From Lolium rigidum (Eukaryota > Streptophyta > Magnoliopsida > Poales > Poaceae): DNA of 64,000 nt. The notes below the pieces were generated by a model, which saw only the letters and a list, made by a program, of their open reading frames with translations, did no database searches and was not told the origin of the DNA. Positions 46,404-57,932 of this stretch are shown one piece after another (positions within the stretch are counted from its first letter, which is position 1; every line of letters starts with the position of its first letter). A program made the translations under genes and the position numbers. The stretch covers positions 341,075,484 through 341,139,483 of the forward strand of contig NC_061508.1 of the NCBI RefSeq assembly GCF_022539505.1, given 5' to 3'.

Positions 46404-48480
46404 ATGTAGAGGGGGAAGGGGAAGGAGGGGAAGGGCAAGGAGGCGGCGGTTGAGGACACCCAGTTGGCCGCACCATCGGCGGCCGGAGCTGCCCCAGATC
46501 TGAGCTCCGCTTGGGGCCAGAAGGCAAGATTCAGCTCCACGGTGGCTGCACCGGCGAGCAAGAAGCGTGCGCACGAGACGGAGGCGCAGATGCGGCGGCG
46601 CAAGAAGAAGAACAAGAAGAACCGGGAGAGGCAGGAGAGGAAGGAGGCGGAGCTCAAGATCAACAGCCCGACGACGTGCCCACCTTCGACGAATCCGACT
46701 CCGCCGACCCGTCCGAGGTAAATTTCTCCGCCAACCCCGACGACATGCAGGAATGCCTTGCTCGCTCGCAAGCTTCTACGAAATCATCTCTTTGGCTAGT
46801 CTATATGCTGTGAATTTCTTGTAGTACCAAGCCATTTTGATATTTCTAGTAGTTCCAGAGATGAATTTGAGCTTGCTCAAGTGTTCATCTCAGGTTCTTG
46901 CTTGGTTGGGTTCCCTGTAATCCCTATCTGCTGATCAATAAGGCTATCTAGTTTGATTAGCTTGCTATTATGACCGGTTCCTAGCAATTATATGGTTCTA
47001 GGCACTGGATGATTCACTTATCACTTGTGCCTGGTTGCAATTGATGTCTAGACGGGTTTTAGATTAAGCTGCTACTACATTGTATGGACACAGAAGTTGA
47101 AATGTGGCTCCAATACTTGCAGATGTTGCCTGTTAATCACTGCATGGAAGCCTTGATTTCTTGGCTGGAGCTTTGCCTTCACTAGAGTGTCATGTGCAAG
47201 TCATGCTACTGTAAACTTGATCATTTGGTGTTGTTATTGTTACTAATTGAACTATGGTTGCTTCTTTGTGTAAGGATAATCACTTGGAATTCTTTATTGA
47301 TGAACTGTGTATTGGTAATGATTCAATTTGTTTGAGAAGAATGGATGGATGCCAACTATTGTTGGATTAATATTCATCACAATCTGAATCTGAATCTGTC
47401 CATATTATGATGATTGATGCTATGGCTGTGGCTTACTAGGTTTGATGTGACCTCAGTAGCACCTTGATGGATAAACTGTTGGTTTTTATTAATAGTGATC
47501 CTCACAGTAGGGTATCATACATATGAATGCCACTATGATTGTTTTATGAAGAAAATAAGGGTTTCTGATGGTTTAATAGCTAGGTGGTGCTAGGTGGTGT
47601 ATGTGGCTGTCAAAGCTTTGTGTGTATCTGGTTTATACTTGGATATGCTTGTATTTCATACTATTTTGCATATCTGCATCTACTGGGCACTCCAAGTTTT
47701 TGTTTGCCTCAAATATTGCTAGCATCACTTGGTCTATACGAAGTGATGACTAATACCTTTTGAGCATCTGCTCATTGGTGTGATTTGAGCATGCATATTG
47801 ATGGATTGGATCCTCTGGATCCTTTCCAGGTATCAAGTATACCTTTCTCCAGCTTCTAGACATAGTGTTTTTCTTCTGTGATGGTTTGCTTGATCTTGTG
47901 GTTAAAGCTTGCCCTTCTCCTCCTAGCTCCAGATGTTGTTCTTCAGTTTTATGTCACCATGGTTTTCCAGTGATGGTTGGTTTGTGGATGAACTGATGAA
48001 CTGCAGATGTTGATGTTGAGTCCTTTGGTGATGTACAAGCTTATCTGTTGGGCAATGTGCTTTTTATAGCAAGCCTTGTAGGTCGGCAGTAATGCCCTGG
48101 GCATTGCCTGTGTGTCTTCACCTCTTTCACCTAGTGGTGAGTCACCAGACGAGTGAGCTTCTTAGGCAGATGCAATGGTTTGGCTTGTCAACCTAATGAT
48201 TATCTCCACCTAGGCCTTTCTTTTGCTAACCAAGTGGTATTGCCACTTGTTCCATTCCAAATACTAGTTTTTGTTTAAATTAGATATGGTATGTATAGTT
48301 ACTAACTAATGTGCATTTATATAAATAATTGCTTTGCATTGTTTTCATTCCTTTTCTATTTATAGTCATTACATTGTTTGTATGCAATAGCAGCTAATTA
48401 ACCTAATTTACTTCATTTAACAGGAGGATCCTTCGGATGAAGTCGGTTCTGACCGGGAGGATAGGGACCAGAAGAGTAGG
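46404..48480 (+). pseudogene. Fragmentary gene for a lysine/arginine-rich, acidic-tailed protein
   Basis: The ATG at 46404 is followed at once by TAG, after which the same frame is open to the donor at 46717/46718. It encodes a basic, nuclear-signal-like stretch (KKRAHETEAQMRRRKKKNKK). In another frame the exon ends with an acidic run (DESDSADPSE) that joins phase-correctly to the exon from 48424 (EDPSDEVGSDRED). A frameshift near 46650-46670 would unite the two. I recognise no domain. The relic is convergent with the FAR1-like gene, whose 3' end lies about 50 bases away. It could be a second gene of a Mutator-type element or an unrelated host fragment. Confidence 0.4.
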
Positions 48481-48528
48481 CATGTTCTCCGCAGTACAAT
48501 ATATGAAACAAAATGGCAGAAAAACTTA

Positions 48529-51371
48529 CTTCGGATGAAATATGCATATTGGGTTTCTTCTGTTATGCCCTTCTTCTTGGCATGCCCCGCACACCTGCAC
48601 CCTGCGTTCCTTGTGTCCTAGTGGTCTTCCATTTTTAGTCATCGGAGATTTCTGCGCTTCTTGCCTAGGTGCACCCTTAGTGGACACTTTCAAAGGATCA
48701 CCAATAACAATATCGCATGATCCACTAGCATCTTCATTTTCATGCACCGGCCTGAGGGGACCATATGCTTTACCTTTAGCATACCCCTCTCTTCTAGAAA
48801 TTATGCCATCAATGGTACTTGTTCGTCAGATCATATTCTTCGAATTGTTTAATACAATATGCATAGCCTCGTGATACCTTAATATTCATCCTGCTGTATT
48901 TCATCCGCTCCTCCGCCCTGGACCAACCCCACCCAAACATGTCGCTGGTGCGTCTAGCCGGCAACCCTAACCTGGCATTTTTTGTGAATCGTCGTAGAGC
49001 ACAACATTGTGGAATTTCGAGTAAATTTCAAGAAATGCGAGCACATGCAGTATGTGCTTGCAAGGGATCCCCTTTCGAATCATCCTTTGACAGCTGCACC
49101 TTATAATTTCTGCCTCCTTGGGTCTATATTGCACGTAGAACCTGGTCCTTACATGATTCCTCCATGCCACAATGAAGATGTTTGACTCTCCTGCCTGCAT
49201 TTTTTCTAAGATCTCTATGCCGCCAATCTTTGAAAGCTCGCCTTGAATAGTATAGAACACAGCAGGAGTGAAGATTTTTGCAGCAACAACCTCTAGTTCT
49301 CTGAAATTAGTAATTGGCACTGGTGTAGTACGTGAAGCCGTGCGGTCGTCGTGGGCTTCGTTCTCACGGACACGGACAATTGCGTTGTCGTAGTGCATAA
49401 TCATATCAGCAATTGTCATTTCCCCATCTAGGTGCGAGTGCGGACAAGAGTTTAAACTTTCACTCCGCTGGTTACTTTTCATACCCGGCCGGAATCCTTC
49501 GGAGAGATACGCTGCAGCCCAAAGTTTCCTCTTGTTGTACATCCTCTTCATCCATGTTCGGTTTTTGGGGATTGCCATTTTACGTAAAATGCATGCCATC
49601 GCTCCTCAAATACTTGCTCTGAGGTGGTGTAATACAGAAGAGTCCTGAACTCGTTCAGTGACTTGTTAGGTAGATGCATCTCCATATTTTTTTCAATGTT
49701 GAAGCTGCAGACGCGATGCGACACACCAGAAAATACTTCGCCGATTGCGCCGATCATCGCGGCATCCGCATCCGTGATTATCGCCTTTGGCTTCTGTTGA
49801 CACATCGCTTTGAGGAAAGTCTTTAGAAGCCAAACATATATTTGTTCATTCTCGCTTGAAAGGATGACACACCCAAAAACCGTTGTCCTACGGTGGTTGT
49901 TCAAGCCCACAAAAGGAACAAATGGCATCTTATATTTATTCATCTTGTATGTGCTATCAAACACCGAGCACATCTCCATAGTCCCGGTAATCCCTACGTG
50001 ATCGGGAATCACACCAGAACATGTGCTTCGGACGGCCTTCGTCATCAACGTCATATTCATAGAAAAATTCAGGGTCCCTCTTTTTCCTCTTTGCCATAAT
50101 GCGGATGGCTGTGGTAGCGTCACCGTCGAAAAGCAGCCTCCTCCTCTCCCTAGAGCACATGTTGTACAAATCCTTTCTTGTGAATCCAACACCGGCAAAT
50201 GAACCGGAGCCTGCAATGAATTTTCTCATAATGAGGTGCTTCCTGACCCCCATGGATCCCAGTGATAATATCTCGGATCTCGCGCGTCGTTGATCGTCCT
50301 ATGGGACCGAAGAAACGGAGTCGACATGGTTCAGCTGGGTCATGGTTATGTTTGTCTCGAAAATCTTCAACAACCCGAAACCAGTTCTTCCATCAAACTT
50401 CACCACCAAACGTGCCTTGCAGCCACAGCGAGACTCAGGTCTGAGCCTATATACGCGGCCTTCCGTGGTCAGTTGCTTTTTGGGACGTCTGCCTTCTCTG
50501 GAACACACAAAACGCCTTAGCCGAATGACTCCATCATCAAACCGCTTAACCTGGTCCAGCCGGACGTTGAACCCATAATCTTTAGCATATCTGTTGTACA
50601 AAGAAAATGCTGCTGCTCCAGAAATAAAAGTCATCTCTTTTATCATCCAGTATAAATCCCGATTATTATCAGGATATTCATTGCCATTGCTACCTTTCTG
50701 TGTTTTCTCAGCCTGACTAGCGCTTGGCGTCGCCTGCAAGTATAAAACATAGGCATTAATTAAAACTATAAACTTATGTGTTCCAGCTATATGAGACTAA
50801 TAAAAAAGAGATAACAACCTGGCTCATGTCAACAGAATCCTCAGGAACTGATGCACCTTCCACATCATCAGTATGGCCCGTGTCCACGTCAGATTCACCG
50901 TTAGTCGTACTCAAGCTGCGTGTCAAATTGTGTCTGAAATTTATTAATGCATCGCGAAATTTAGTAACCGTAAATTTTACAGTTGCCATCATTTCACGCA
51001 TCATGTTATGTCATTTTATGAGTTACTACACATACCTCACTAGTATTTAGACTGTCTGTGTGTTCATCATGGTTCTCATCATTTTGATCGTCTGTGTGTT
51101 CACCATGGTTGTCATCATTATCAAATTCATCGTACGCAATCTGCATAAATTATGACAGGAGGAACCATATATTATTTGATGATCTTTGGACTGCTTGGTA
51201 ATCGAAATGAAAAATAGTGCACCAAGAATATATAGTAATGTGGCTCACATCAAACTCGTCTTCGCTCCAGTCGGCTTCGTGCTGCAAATTTTTCTCCATT
51301 TCAGAGTCATCGGAATTATAGCCGACGTACTCGTTTTGTTCCTCAATCATACCAGATATAGGGTTCTCCAT
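48529..51371 (-). pseudogene. FAR1/FHY3-type gene derived from a Mutator-like transposase, frameshifted
   Basis: Exons in transcript order: 51371-51249 and 51140-51036 (acidic, both phase 0), about 50930-50820, then a long region from about 50735. The order of domains is FAR1 DNA-binding (about 50640-50310, with a Cys-containing CSREGRRPKK and CGCKARLVVKFDG), MULE transposase core (about 49960-49620, with YKMNKYKMPFVPFVGLNNH and AIITDADAAM), SWIM zinc finger (about 49090-49030, CSCQRMIRKGIPCKHI) and a C-terminal zinc knuckle (about 48600-48545, CGACQEEGHNRRNP). Single-base slips at about 50285, 49990 and 49565 and stops near 48960-48880 break the frame. The exon at about 50930 does not close phase with its neighbour. 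FAR1-type proteins are either domesticated light-signalling regulators or active transposases; the state here cannot be told. Confidence 0.8.
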
Positions 51372-51450
51372 ATTCTGTAGTATTGGACCATAATTAGAAT
51401 TGAAAAACCGGCAGAATTGCGTCCTCTTACTATGCCAGAAGATGAAGTCA

Positions 51451-54400
51451 CACTACAAGAAATGTGTTGACTCGTGACATTTTCTCAATGACCATAGATA
51501 AAATCGTCATGATTCTATGACGATTTCGTACTGAATGGTTGTTAGTTGTTCTGAGGGGACCAAAACCCTAGAAAATTATGACAATGTGTATATAAACGTC
51601 ATTATTTCCTAGCACGAAATCGTCATAAACTGAGGAACACGATCTACGATGTTATTTCTAGGCGATTGCGACAAATTAAGATCGTCGTAACTGTGTAATT
51701 TTTTTTAAACAAAATAGTGACTGGACTAACACCTAAGCAATTTTTCTACATGTTATGGCTACGTGGCCATTCAAATTACCAGCATGTGGGATCCATCTCC
51801 TATTTTAGTGAGTGGATGTACAGGTGACTCGTGGGACTCGTTAACACTAACACGCCGGGCAAGGTGGGACTCAACCGCGGGCTGTAGGAAGGGCAACATG
51901 TGTGACCTGTGAGTGGGGACGCAAAGACGATTACATGTATGCGCGCATGGGGGCAATCCGAACTCAGGACCAACGCCGACTTAATTAACACAAAAGAAAT
52001 CTTCTTTTGGCGCTCGTAAAATAGAAAATAACTTTTTATGCAAAGTAAATGAAAGATTCCCAAATCAACATTGTTAGGCATGCCAAGATGCACACATGTT
52101 GGCAATATGGATTCGTTTTAAACTATGAAAAAGAGCTAGCCAATGGACATTTTTTTCAGCCAATCAAAACACAGAACCACTTGTACCCACGGATCAGTCA
52201 TCTGAAGCACTCTCAGCCGTCCACTGAACCTCAATCTGGCGCCGAAATATTTTCCGCGCCTGTGTAGTCCCGCACTGGATTTTGGGTTTTTGGCTGAGGC
52301 GCGAAAGGAATATGAAACTGGGCCTAGGATATACAAAATTTGGCGCTATCCCCTCCCCTCCCCTTCTCCCAAAAAAAAAACCCATCAAAGAAAAATACAC
52401 AACCACTCGTGCGTGACCTAGCAGCGCCTCCTCCCTCCCCCTTTCCTCCACCTCCGCCGCCGGCCTAGATCCTGGCTAACTCCGGCCACTCCCTGCCCGG
52501 CAGACCATCTCCCCGGAACCCCCTCCTTCCCCTCTCTCTATCCCACCTCGTTGAACCTTCGAACCTCACCTCAAACAGATAACCCTAGCCCAGTATTCCG
52601 CCTGTACAGAGAGGAGCAGGAGGCATTGCGACGGCGGCGCCCAGGCAGCAGGTGGTGGTGACCAGGCTCGGCGACCGGATTCACCGCGCGGGCCAGATGC
52701 GGCCAGCCGGCAAACCCCGGCCTTCACCGACGCCAGCAACCTCAAGTTCATCGTCTTCCCCAACAACAACAGCGAGAACCCCGGCAAGGCGCTCAGGTAC
52801 TGGGATATATGGGCCCCTTGTGTGTCGATGCCAGGGTAGAAATCCTAGTAAATTGGCGATTGTTGTCTTTAATCCTGGGCGCTGATACACAAACTTTCGC
52901 CTGACGCTTCCTCCTTTTCTGGTTGGCAGCATGCAAAGCGGAGGTGTATAGGAAGCGAGAATACATCAGTGCGTTGCAACATCCAGACGCTAGGGAATAA
53001 ATCCGAATTTGTTGTATTTATTTTCTCAACTTAAGCGCCTAGATTACAGTCAAGCGTTGTGGATGCTCTTATTCTTCATCATCTTCTCTTTTCCCTATTA
53101 GTTTTCTAATTTGCTGTTTGTGCCCTGTTCTAAATTTAAGCCAATTGCCCTTAATTTTCCTAGTAGTAACCTTCAACTGGATGGATACTGCAGTTTAATC
53201 ATGTGACTAGTCTACCATCTTAGAGTATTCAGTACAAATTAATAGTTCGGTAAACGATTTACCTATTCCTTGGAAACATGTTGGATCTGGTCACACAGTT
53301 ACGGGTTTGTGTCAATTCCGTTGCATATGCTGCTAAATAAAATGAATTCAAGCTAGGAAAAATGTTGTCAAAAGACAGTTTCTACCAATATATTCTTCCA
53401 TTTGTGCTCATGTCTGTGGCACTTGGAGTCTCTGATGTACAAACTAACAATTGAATGTGATTTGTGCTCAGAGTGGTAGTGCAGAACGTGGGAACAAAAC
53501 TTGATTCACCACCGTATGTATCTATATTTGTTCAATTCAGTATCTATAAATCTCCAAGTTAATATCTCCATTAGCCTGTTCACCAAGTACGGAATAATCC
53601 ACTGTTTATTAACGCTTTACATCAATATATAGCTTGATAATGGACATAGTTGCTTCATACTAAACTACTTGATGCTTCTCTGTCAGCACCTTTTTTGTTT
53701 ATGCTTAGTTTCTAGCAGAAGCTCCTTTTTACCTATGTATGTTGTTAGTTAAGGGTTTTTCGACATACTAGTTCTGGCTGTGAACAAGTAACCTTACTTT
53801 TCCAACTGAGATGATTAATTATTCTGTGTGTTTTTAAGGCCACAAACACCTCCAGTATTTGATTTCTTTGCTGTGAGCATGTATTGGTACTTGGTAGTAT
53901 GTTTGGCAGCACTATAATCTTGTGATGTCAGTGAACTGAATTGCTGCTCTTCTATAGATTATTTTACTGTAAAGATACACATGTCATAACTCGAATAAAT
54001 TCTGAAGTAGTTTCTGGTCCCTATTGCGTAGTAACTTTTCATTTTTCAATTGCAAGGACAAATTTTCATGTTATTTATTTGGACATTTTTGTCTATGGGT
54101 ACTTTCTGATTTTCGAAATGCATGTCCATTGTACAACTAGCTTGTATGTGTATTACTATGGCATGCAGGCTTCTTACTTTGCTATTTCGTTAGGTAAGAG
54201 GAGAAAGGTCCGTGGTGTGTTAGATCTTGTAGGCGGCTGTGAACATCAACTCCAAGGAGTTTTTCTTGGCAAGTACATGGACATTCTCTGCAAGAAAAGG
54301 TGGAGTTCTGTAATCTATTTTGATACTATTTGCTTCAATTAGTGGCTCTTAAATGGTAGAGAGCATGTTACAGGAATTATGAAATATGCTAAAATGGAAT

Positions 54401-56222
54401 ATGGTTCCTGGCCTGCGGCGGTGGATATGTGGATATGGTTCGTGTTTTGAAATGCTTAGTGCTGCTGCTGTTATACTGCCCTTTATTACTGTGCTCTTGA
54501 AACTTGCATGCCTAATAAGCTCGTGGTACTCATTCACATGCCATGCTCATTCAGTTAACGAAACAGATAAAAAACTAAAGGGAATGTTGATAGACTGGTA
54601 GCTTTAATAGGTTATTGTACATATCTGACTTTAGCATTGAGTACTAATGAGCTACACCAAATCATTTGGGCTGGTTGACATCTTCCATGTCTGGTGTTTG
54701 AGTATAATCTATTTTTCGTTTTCTACTAACCTTGATTCTGTATCTGGCAATTCAAAACAAAAGGTGTTTCTGAGCCGAAGGAGTATTGTACTTATTTAAC
54801 TAGAGAAGATTGCAGACACCAATCGTGGTCTTTTGTTTCCTGTGCTATAAGGTTAATGTCATTACACTTGTTCTGCCTACTCAATGGTTACTTCCTGAGA
54901 TTTTATTTCCTAACCTGCATGGTGGGTAACTGCGTTCTGAGTTTGGACTGGTTCTTATAAGTAAATATCTATCTGGTATATGTACTGCAATACTTCCTTG
55001 CAGTTTGTTATGTTACGTCAATTGCATGTTTTTTTTTTCCTTTAGAAACTAGCTACCTTTGATCTTAATTGCTGGAACCAACAAAATATTGGCCTGCCTA
55101 GCACAACATTAGTGCAATTATTATTGTTTGAGAGCTATCTGCTCATTATCTCGTCTTATTCCTGCATTAGTGTGATAATTATTGTTTGTTGATCATGCAG
55201 CAGAAGCATGATAGACACCTGTTAATATGTGAGCATTTGTATATAGGTATTTCCTGAAACCTGAACGGTTTTGATTGTTGGCTTGACTGGTTAAGCTATA
55301 CTTGTGGACTAATTTTCATTTGCATGGTTGTTGTCATGCAGGATGGATGGACGATCATACGACGGAGGATTGTCCTTGACCGGTGGTAGTTGGCCGGTTC
55401 CCATGGCATTGGTGCCATGCAACAAGTGTACATGGCAGTATATATTCCTGGTGGTTGGGAGCTGAGTCCGGCCAGAAGGACATCCTTCAGTTTATTCATA
55501 ATTCGATTGATAATGGATGTTGCTGTTGTTCTAGTATACGCGGTTGAACCGTGGGTTGCTTATGGCTCTTTTCAAAAGAATTCATGTATTTCTTGTTTTT
55601 GGTTGAATTATATGTTTTTTAATTACTGTAAAATTGTTTGAAAATAAAACCTGACAAATAGGACAAGAGAAAACTAATCGGATCAGTCCAAGAATATGTG
55701 CACCGTAAAAAGGGGCCCAAACAACAAAAAAAAGCGTAAAAGGTCAAGGGCTGAAAACCAAATGGGCTGAAAAAGGCTGAGGCCCAAAAGACAAAAAGGA
55801 CTAAACAATGGATGTACAAAGCTAAAGCCCAAAAGATAAATGGATTGGAAAAGGCCAAGGCCTAGGAGAAAAAGGACGGTGTTAATGGGCTTGACCCATG
55901 CATACCACAAAAATGGACCGGGCTGATTTTGGATTACGACGATTTGATTTCGTCATAGTTTTGCCACGTCAGACTGGCCACGTAGGATCTGATGTGGCAT
56001 GCCTACATCGTCAGTGACGATATTTGATCGTCATAGTGGTTACGACGATCCAATATCGTCATATACGATTATGACGATTCCAATTAAAAGGTCATGTTGG
56101 TTGATTTCTGACGCTCCGTTTTTGACGATCCATTTTTTGTCATACAATTGTCATAGATGAAATATTATGACAATTCAGTGACGAAAATGGAGGGTCGCAA
56201 GTCAACATATTTCTTGTAGTGT
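51451..56222. mobile_element. Non-autonomous CACTA (En/Spm) element, 4772 bp
   Basis: Termini are CACTACAAGAAATGTGTTGA on the left and, in reverse complement, CACTACAAGAAATATGTTGA on the right, with an exact 3-bp duplication TCA (51448-51450 and 56223-56225). Both subterminal regions are packed with TGACGAT/ATCGTCA words in both orientations (51490-51700 and 55930-56190), the expected transposase-binding repeats. No TNP2-type transposase was found. The middle (about 52440-55490) has a plus-strand, intron-containing structure that looks captured. Confidence 0.9.
52440..55490 (+). pseudogene. Captured gene fragments inside the CACTA element
   Basis: Exon-like pieces with GT-AG borders: a GC-rich first piece ending at 52796 (containing [18 protein letters not shown]), 53472-53513 (VVVQNVGTKLDS), 54194-54299 (GVLDLVGGCEHQLQG, LGKYMDILCKKR) and about 55341-55482. 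The first two join in phase, but the third does not close with the second, so an exon may be missing or the set may come from more than one gene. I recognise no family. The pieces keep introns, so they were captured as DNA rather than by reverse transcription. Confidence 0.5.
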
Positions 56223-56225
56223 CAT

Positions 56226-56330
56226 GGGTACCTCTAATTTTATACCCTAGCGGGGAAGATGCCGAGCCGGTGGCGCGCCTTTCCAAGGTCGTTGATCTGC
56301 GGGGGGGCGGCGTCGAGATGCGAAACAACC
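56226..56330 (-). promoter_or_regulatory. Displaced promoter of the FAR1-like gene
   Basis: The minus strand has TATAAAAT at 56245-56238, 13 bases before the CACTA duplication. With the CACTA element removed it would lie about 95 bases upstream of the ATG at 51371. GC-rich upstream sequence follows to about 56400. Confidence 0.55.
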
Positions 56331-56862
56331 ACCTGCGGCGACGGACGTGCCGGCAACAACCGCCGACGGCCGGGCCGGCAACAACTGCTTGCGTTTTACC
56401 TAGCGACGGCGTGGAACAGCTCGATCAGATCTCCAGGGCCGATGAAAACGATGCATGCAATGGAGCTAATCACGGTGATTAGCTTAGCACGTGGGACCCA
56501 CCCACACGTGGGGTCGTCCGTATAGATACGCCTAGGCCCTGTATACCCATACGAGTCTTGTACTGGGCTTGGATATGGGTTTCGGCGGGCAGCACAAAAA
56601 AAAACAAAATCGGGACCACCGTACCCCTTCGGCGATGAGTCGCGAGTTTTCACAGGGTGCGCACCGAAGCACACCTCGTTTGTGGAAACACCAATCGAAA
56701 TTCTCCATAAAAATATGTTGTCCATTCACATTACATTGTACCAGTTCACAAATCTTGTTCAGATCCACGATCTAGTAAAAAATCCTAGCAATTTCGTGAA
56801 GATCACCACACACAGACTCTTGGTCGTCTCGCCTCTGCCCCTCGATCGATCGCCACACACCA
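56331..56862. other. Upstream region between two relics
   Basis: No coding frame is supported. A pair of CACGTG-type words (GCACGTGGG at 56488-56496 and CACACGTGGGG at 56503-56513) are possible G-box elements. A stretch at 56520-56600 resembles, in reverse complement, the sequence at about 46180-46250. Confidence 0.4.
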
Positions 56863-57234
56863 GATGAAGAACACCGACGCACCACTCCAACGGCGTCCGC
56901 ACCACCCACCTCCTTGCACTACTTCGATGAGAAGAGGATGAGCTTCAAGGTCCCCTATACCGTCCGTGCGTCGAGGGCGGAGAGGTGGATATGCGAAGTG
57001 AAGGAGAAGTTCATCGACGCCGCACCAATCAAGTGCATCGGGTTGGACTGCGAGTTCACTGATGCGGTGAGAATATCAAGTAGGCTGGTCTTCCATTGGA
57101 GCAGAGGTAGCGCACCGCCGTCCTGCAGCTCTCTGTCGCATATGAGACACAGGTCTCCCAGATTGTCCATGCCGATGCTGTGTCGAAGGCCCTATGTGAG
57201 TTCATTAACGATCATTCAATCTAGTTTATTCTCC
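56863..57234 (+). pseudogene. Relic of a Werner-type 3'-5' exonuclease gene
   Basis: The frame with MSFKVPYTVRASRAERWI and APIKCIGLDCEFTDAV carries the first conserved motif of DEDD exonucleases (Asp and Glu in LDCEFTD). After a frameshift and a TAG near 57113 the family's next segment appears in another frame (VLQLSVAYETQV, then a Leu/Ala helix ending in FINDHSI and a stop). This group is multiplied in Triticeae genomes as I recall. The later catalytic motifs are absent, so the piece cannot be active. A retroelement is inserted 300 bases downstream. Confidence 0.7.
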
Positions 57235-57534
57235 ACATTAATTTGATATATTTTTTCCTCTGCCTTTTTCTCCATTTTGGATAGGATTTTTTCAGTTCAT
57301 GTTTTTTGGTTTTCTTCTCAATCTTCTTCTAATTCAACTTCTTCTTGTATTTCAGCGATGGAAGTCTGTCGTGTATGCTACCAGCCACAGGAGAATTGCT
57401 TCCGTTCAATAGGAATGGAGAATCGTTCAACATCGTCATGAACTCCGCACAGTTTGAGAACGTTGTGGTGAGCTATTATTAGTCTCAATCAGCAAAATAA
57501 TGATTTATTCTAGATCAGTTAATATAAATTAGTT
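57235..57534. other. Sequence downstream of the exonuclease relic
   Basis: An exon-like piece at about 57355-57468 follows TTTCAG and ends before a GTGAGC donor. It reads GELLPFNRNGESFNIVMNSA in one frame, but I could not assign it. The remainder is AT-rich and intron-like. Confidence 0.35.
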
Positions 57535-57906
57535 GTTATGGTCGGTTTGACCTATACACGCAGGAAGCCCACTAGTGGCTAGTTATGGGCTTAGCCCAAG
57601 TAAATTAGGGGCTGCCCAAGTAAATTAGGGGCTTAGCCCAAGTAAATTAGGGTTTAGAGGAGGCCGTCCTCCTATATAAACACTTGTATCCCTTCGAGAT
57701 TAATCAGACAATATTCAGTATCATTACTGTCTCGTCTCTTGAAGGGAGACGGGAGACCCCTGTGCCCCCGCTGCACCAACCCTAGCCGCCGCCTCCTTCC
57801 TTCGCGACGGCGCCCAGCCGCCGGTGCCGAGCTCTCCAACCTCTCCGCCCTCACTTCCACCCTTACAATCTCCGCCCTAGACCCGGTAGAACCCTAGTCC
57901 CTACCA
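57535..57906 (+). repeat. 5' LTR of the chromovirus (372 bp)
   Basis: It contains CTATATAAACACTTG at about 57672, a probable promoter, and three tandem copies of a 20- to 25-base unit with CCCAAGTAAATTAGGG at 57596-57655. Confidence 0.9.
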
Positions 57907-57932
57907 CTTTGGTATCAGATTGCCTAGGTCTC

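Noticed and set aside
48542..48874. Plus-strand frame of 110 codons continuing the lysine-rich relic
   Set aside because: It is antisense to the zinc-knuckle end of the FAR1-like gene, which is the coding strand there.
57596..57655. Short direct repeats as a CRISPR array
   Set aside because: Three near-adjacent repeats without proper spacers inside a plant LTR; CRISPR is not expected in a plant nuclear genome.
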